A DNA stretch of 64,000 bases, taken from the NCBI RefSeq assembly GCF_030247185.1, contig NC_080572.1, positions 118,907,928 to 118,971,927 of the forward strand. Reading direction: 5' to 3'. The notes beneath the pieces are model-generated. The model had not been told where the DNA came from, did no database searches, and saw nothing but the letters and a program-made list of their open reading frames with translations. This DNA comes from Malaya genurostris. Its lineage: Eukaryota > Arthropoda > Insecta > Diptera > Culicidae. This document shows positions 60,752-64,000 of this stretch, in pieces (the stretch's first letter is position 1; every line of letters starts with the position of its first letter). The translations under genes and the position numbers were made by a program.

Positions 60752-62808
60752 CACGCTCTTTGAACATAACTCATGGTTTGAGTTGCGTTTACTTAAGCTT
60801 GAGCTTGAGCTTGAACGACCACCCCTGGTTGCTACTCCGTTACTGATCGGGATTAGCTGAAATTGTACAGGGAGTTTCTAGATGATCCGACCTGGGACTG
60901 GTAAATCATCCTTCAATGTACATCTTCTGATAATCACAGAATTCATTGATCAGTACCGGCGCCGGCCAGGCCCGAACGTAGATCGTCTAAGGAATGGGAA
61001 GGGATGTTAGTCCAACACTTGTTGTTACTAGAGGCCGTATATACTACTGCGCACTCCACAAGTGTCACGGGAGAAGGATATTTGTTAGTAAAAATTTCAG
61101 TGTTGGTATTATTCGCGCGCGACTCAGTATGTTCCGGTTTCAAGATGCTCGGATGCACCACTAAACTCACTGACTTCCCGAGTGAACGTTTCAACAATAT
61201 CCTATATTAAAGTCCCGGAAAATCTTGATTCACAGCTCTTATTCGAGGAAACTGAAGAAAAATTTGCAATACTATCGCGTAAAACATAAAAACTTCCCTA
61301 TTTTTTATAAATGAAATTACGTGATGCAAAATAAACGAGTGAATAGGATTTAGACAAAATAGTTGATTTATTGCATTGTTTATTTGTTTATTTGGAGCAG
61401 GGAAAAGCCCGGTGGAGTTAGTTTCTGTCAAACTTGCTCTCCAACAGGCATTCAACGTCCTCATCTTTAGCATCAACAGATTACAATCATCCAAATGATA
61501 CATTCTAAACAGTTCTTATAAAATCATTTTAAATCACCAAATAAAGGTCAACAGATTTCACGCGCGTCTTGATTCTGTATTATTTTATTATTTTAAATAT
61601 TTATTAAAATTATTAATTGGTTACAGTGGTTGATCTGGGCAGCCTGCAGCCGAGAAAAATTATAATTTATTGTTTGAAATGATAATATCAAGTGTTTTTT
61701 TACTATGTATTCAATATACCGATATATGTCATCTCTGTTATTAACTTTGTAATATCAACGGATTTGCGCAATAGTTGATTTTTATCATTCAATTAATAAT
61801 CCTGAAAGACAATCAATAACATGGAAGAAGAAAACATTCCAAATAAAACTATTCTCCGAAGCTAGACGAAAATTGATAGGTTGAATGAAGAGATAATTTA
61901 GTAAAATAGAGTAATCAGAAGTGAAACATTGAAAATATCTGATAACTGAAAAGAAAAAGAAACTTCTGCAATTGTCGCCTTTTACGACATGGAAGCAGGA
62001 ACCCAGTGGATCTATTCTTGGTTCATTTTTTTTCCGCCGGATTCCACACGGCATCTAGGCTGGTACTGTCCGAAGAGAACTAATAGGTACTATCAATCTC
62101 CTAGAGGACCACAGCCCCTCATGGTTTGAGTTGCGTTTACTTAAGTTCATAAACTGAAACAATATGTCAAAATTTGAGTATGGATTTGAGTAAAATTTAC
62201 TTAGCCATGAGTTCTCTCGCATTTATTCATACATTAGAGAAAGCGTTGAGTTTTCAAACATTTGAGTGGAAAAAATACTTTTACCTCTACAGTGGGTTTT
62301 CTTATCGAATTTAAGAATGCAAGAATACGTCGTTTTTCATTACCGTTTCTAGATCCGGCTTTTGAAATCATGAATCATCAATAATAGATGTGTTCAATAG
62401 TAATTTTGTGGTTTCAATTATGCTAAGTGAAAGATCCTACATAAGGATATCAAAATCATTCCATTTTAACTCCAATGCGGTCAAATTGAACGGTTTTCAA
62501 TCACTTTTTTGCCCTTCTTATTTTAAAGAAAAAAGAATGATTTTAATTAGTGAATCCTTTTATATAAACAATAACGAAAAAGAATTTATTTATTTTGAGT
62601 GCAAAAAACTCAAATTTTGAGTTAAATTCACTCAATATGTGAAAAAATATTTATTCCTTATTTTAAGTAAAATATACTCAAATTTTGACAGCCTCGTCCG
62701 TTACTCAAAAATGAGTAGATAGGTGGTAACTCAAGTTCAGAGTACGTGCACTTTTTAATGAATTTGAGTGGTGTGTCACTCAATTTTGAGTTATGTTCAA
62801 TGAGAGTG
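60752..62808. mobile_element. 2.06-kb composite insertion splitting a LINE ORF1
   Basis: Both boundaries carry inverted 22-base ends that share TGAACATAACTCA (left CACGCTCTT plus that core; right its inverse plus GAGAGTG). TGAGT/ACTCA motifs are repeated many times near the right end. A 28-base direct repeat (CTCATGGTTTGAGTTGCGTT, ending ACTTAAG) at 60770-60797 and 62118-62145 brackets about 1.3 kb. That suggests a second insertion with its own long target duplication, or a duplicated end. No coding was recognised. Confidence 0.65.
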
Positions 62809-63062
62809 TTCGATATGGCAAAAACTTCACCGTACTGCGACATATTTTTCCGAACGAACTGATCGCTGGCCTGCGGGAGAAGGTCATGCACGCGTACTTC
62901 TATGGCATTGTCCACCATGTACACAGTGATTTTATATTTAATATTGTCACGCTCAACGGTGTGCACCTCGTTGTTAACTGAAGTGAATGCAATTGCATCT
63001 TTCGAGTTTAAACATAATGAACACACAGATAAGATTGATAAGAAATAGGACATTGATTTCAA
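62809..63062 (-). pseudogene. LINE ORF1 fragment, N-terminal half (RRM-like part)
   Basis: The minus-strand frame includes VERDNIKYKITVYMVDNAIE, VRVHDLLPQASDQF and MSQYGEVFAIS. Its beta-alpha pattern resembles the RRM-like domain of LINE ORF1 proteins. It stops at the right boundary of the insertion, and the continuation (VWRNFSP...) is found at 60368-60751 on the same strand in the correct order. The first residues of the long frame (MKSMSYFLSILSVCSLCLNS) may not belong to the element. Confidence 0.6.
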
Positions 63063-63179
63063 ACTGAGAAACTTGTGGGTTCACTATTGTATGTACTTCC
63101 AGCATCGGAACCCGTGAACCGGTATAATCGAAGTCGGTTCGTACGGTCACCAACTAACATGACATACAAACTCTACTAG

Positions 63180-63450
63180 TTTTTATTCAAATTTTGAAGT
63201 TTTTATACGATTTTGCCATCGTACTCTAAACGGTTTAAATTTTTGTTGAATCCGACAATATGCAGTAATATTTGGCAGGACCATAAGACCTTTCCTTTGA
63301 TTTGAGGAATAACGGGTTTGTTTCCAGTTTAGAAAATTCCGTATGGGAGCGTGAGACCTTTCATTTGAATCTAAGTTTGTCAAAATCGGTTCAGCCATCT
63401 CCGAGAAAACCTAGTGAGATTATTTGACACATACACATATGATTCAAACT
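63180..63450 (-). repeat. dispersed modular repeat, inverted copy
   Basis: The + strand shows the module GACCTTTCATTTGAATCTAA, then AAAATCGGTTCAGCCATCTC, then GAGATTATTTGACACATACA. This is the inverse order of the copies at 13990 and 45520. Confidence 0.55.
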
Positions 63451-63490
63451 TGCACAGATAACAGATAATACAATAAACTTAAAATTATTG

Positions 63491-64000
63491 TAACACATGG
63501 ATCAATAAGTACCGAGACTAACAATGGAAACAACATTTTTTTTTGCAAAATTTTTTTTTATTCATCAACATAATCACATTTTAGGGCGATACAATGGTTC
63601 AAACGTTTTTCCAATTGTTCACTACCATGTTTATAAAAAATTTATCTTTCGCTTCAAAATAAGCTTCAGTTTCAGCGATGACCTCCTCATTTGAGCCAAA
63701 TCTTTTTCCCTGGAGCATTTTTTTAAGGTCAGCAAAGAGCCAGTAGTCACTGGGAGCTAAATCTGGCGAGTATGGGGTGTGGGGAAGCAGATCAAAGCCC
63801 AATTCGTTCAATTTAAACTGTTTTCTGAATCATCATCTCGTTGCTGTTTTTGTTCCATCGAAAGCAATCGCGGCACCCACTTGGAAAAAACCTTTTTCAT
63901 GCTCAATTTTTCATGAAGGATAGTAAATACACTTCCATATGATATCTGTGTTATCTCAGCAATCTCACGGAGCTTCACTTTACGATCATTCATTATAATT
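63491..64000 (-). pseudogene. mariner transposase relic lacking the catalytic core (B), cut by window end
   Basis: On the minus strand NDRKVKLREIAEITQISYGS and WVPRLLSMEQKQQRDDDSE form the second helix-turn-helix and linker. They run straight into ELGFDLLPHTPYSPDLAPSD and then a C-terminal KRFGSNEEVIAETEAYF. The whole segment with the first and second catalytic Asp is missing. The fusion point is nearly the same as in the relic at 13358. The 3' end AACACATGGATCAATAAGT resembles that copy's end. The 5' end lies outside the window. Confidence 0.85.

Overview
This is eukaryotic DNA, most likely from a mosquito (Culicidae, possibly a culicine). The one conserved gene is an insect beta-spectrin split by short introns. 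The rest is AT-rich DNA full of mosquito-type transposons: an I-like LINE, DD37E and DD37D Tc1/mariner relatives, deleted mariners, hAT-type MITEs and a tRNA-derived SINE. The species assignment is inference, because no single-species marker was recognised.

Layout. 1-5133: an I-group non-LTR retrotransposon on the + strand, with ORF1 cut by the window edge, an intact ORF2 (endonuclease, reverse transcriptase, RNase H) and a poly(A) tail. 5134-16500: a transposon graveyard with a hAT-type MITE, a LINE 3' stub, an internally deleted DD37E element, two SINEs, a TA-flanked MITE, a deleted mariner and two back-to-back palindromic elements. 16569-16910 (minus): one coding exon of an unrecognised secreted or membrane protein. 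17334-26250: a hAT MITE with a perfect 8-bp duplication, several palindromic MITEs, a long (AT)n tract and a degenerate LINE reverse transcriptase. 27785-37170 (minus): beta-spectrin, nine constitutive coding exons (about 2299 residues) plus two probable cassette exons in its only long intron. 37222-50300: more MITEs, a second DD37E copy, mariner and maT relics and a tandem 8-bp repeat. 50306-52454: a hAT-type element nested inside another, each with its own 8-bp target duplication. 52455-64000: mostly unassigned DNA with a candidate promoter and first exon near 58220-58293, a SINE, a LINE ORF1 split by a 2.06-kb insertion, and a deleted mariner at the right edge.

Only beta-spectrin can be given a cellular role: it cross-links actin with alpha-spectrin and ankyrin under the plasma membrane. 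The other protein-like sequences are almost all transposon-derived and mostly broken. No rRNA, tRNA gene, CRISPR array or endogenous viral sequence was recognised. The most notable observations are the paired phase-1 cassette exons in the beta-spectrin linker before the PH domain, the ATGGCTAA overlap between the LINE ORFs, the nested hAT insertions, and several mariner relics that have each lost the central catalytic part of the transposase.
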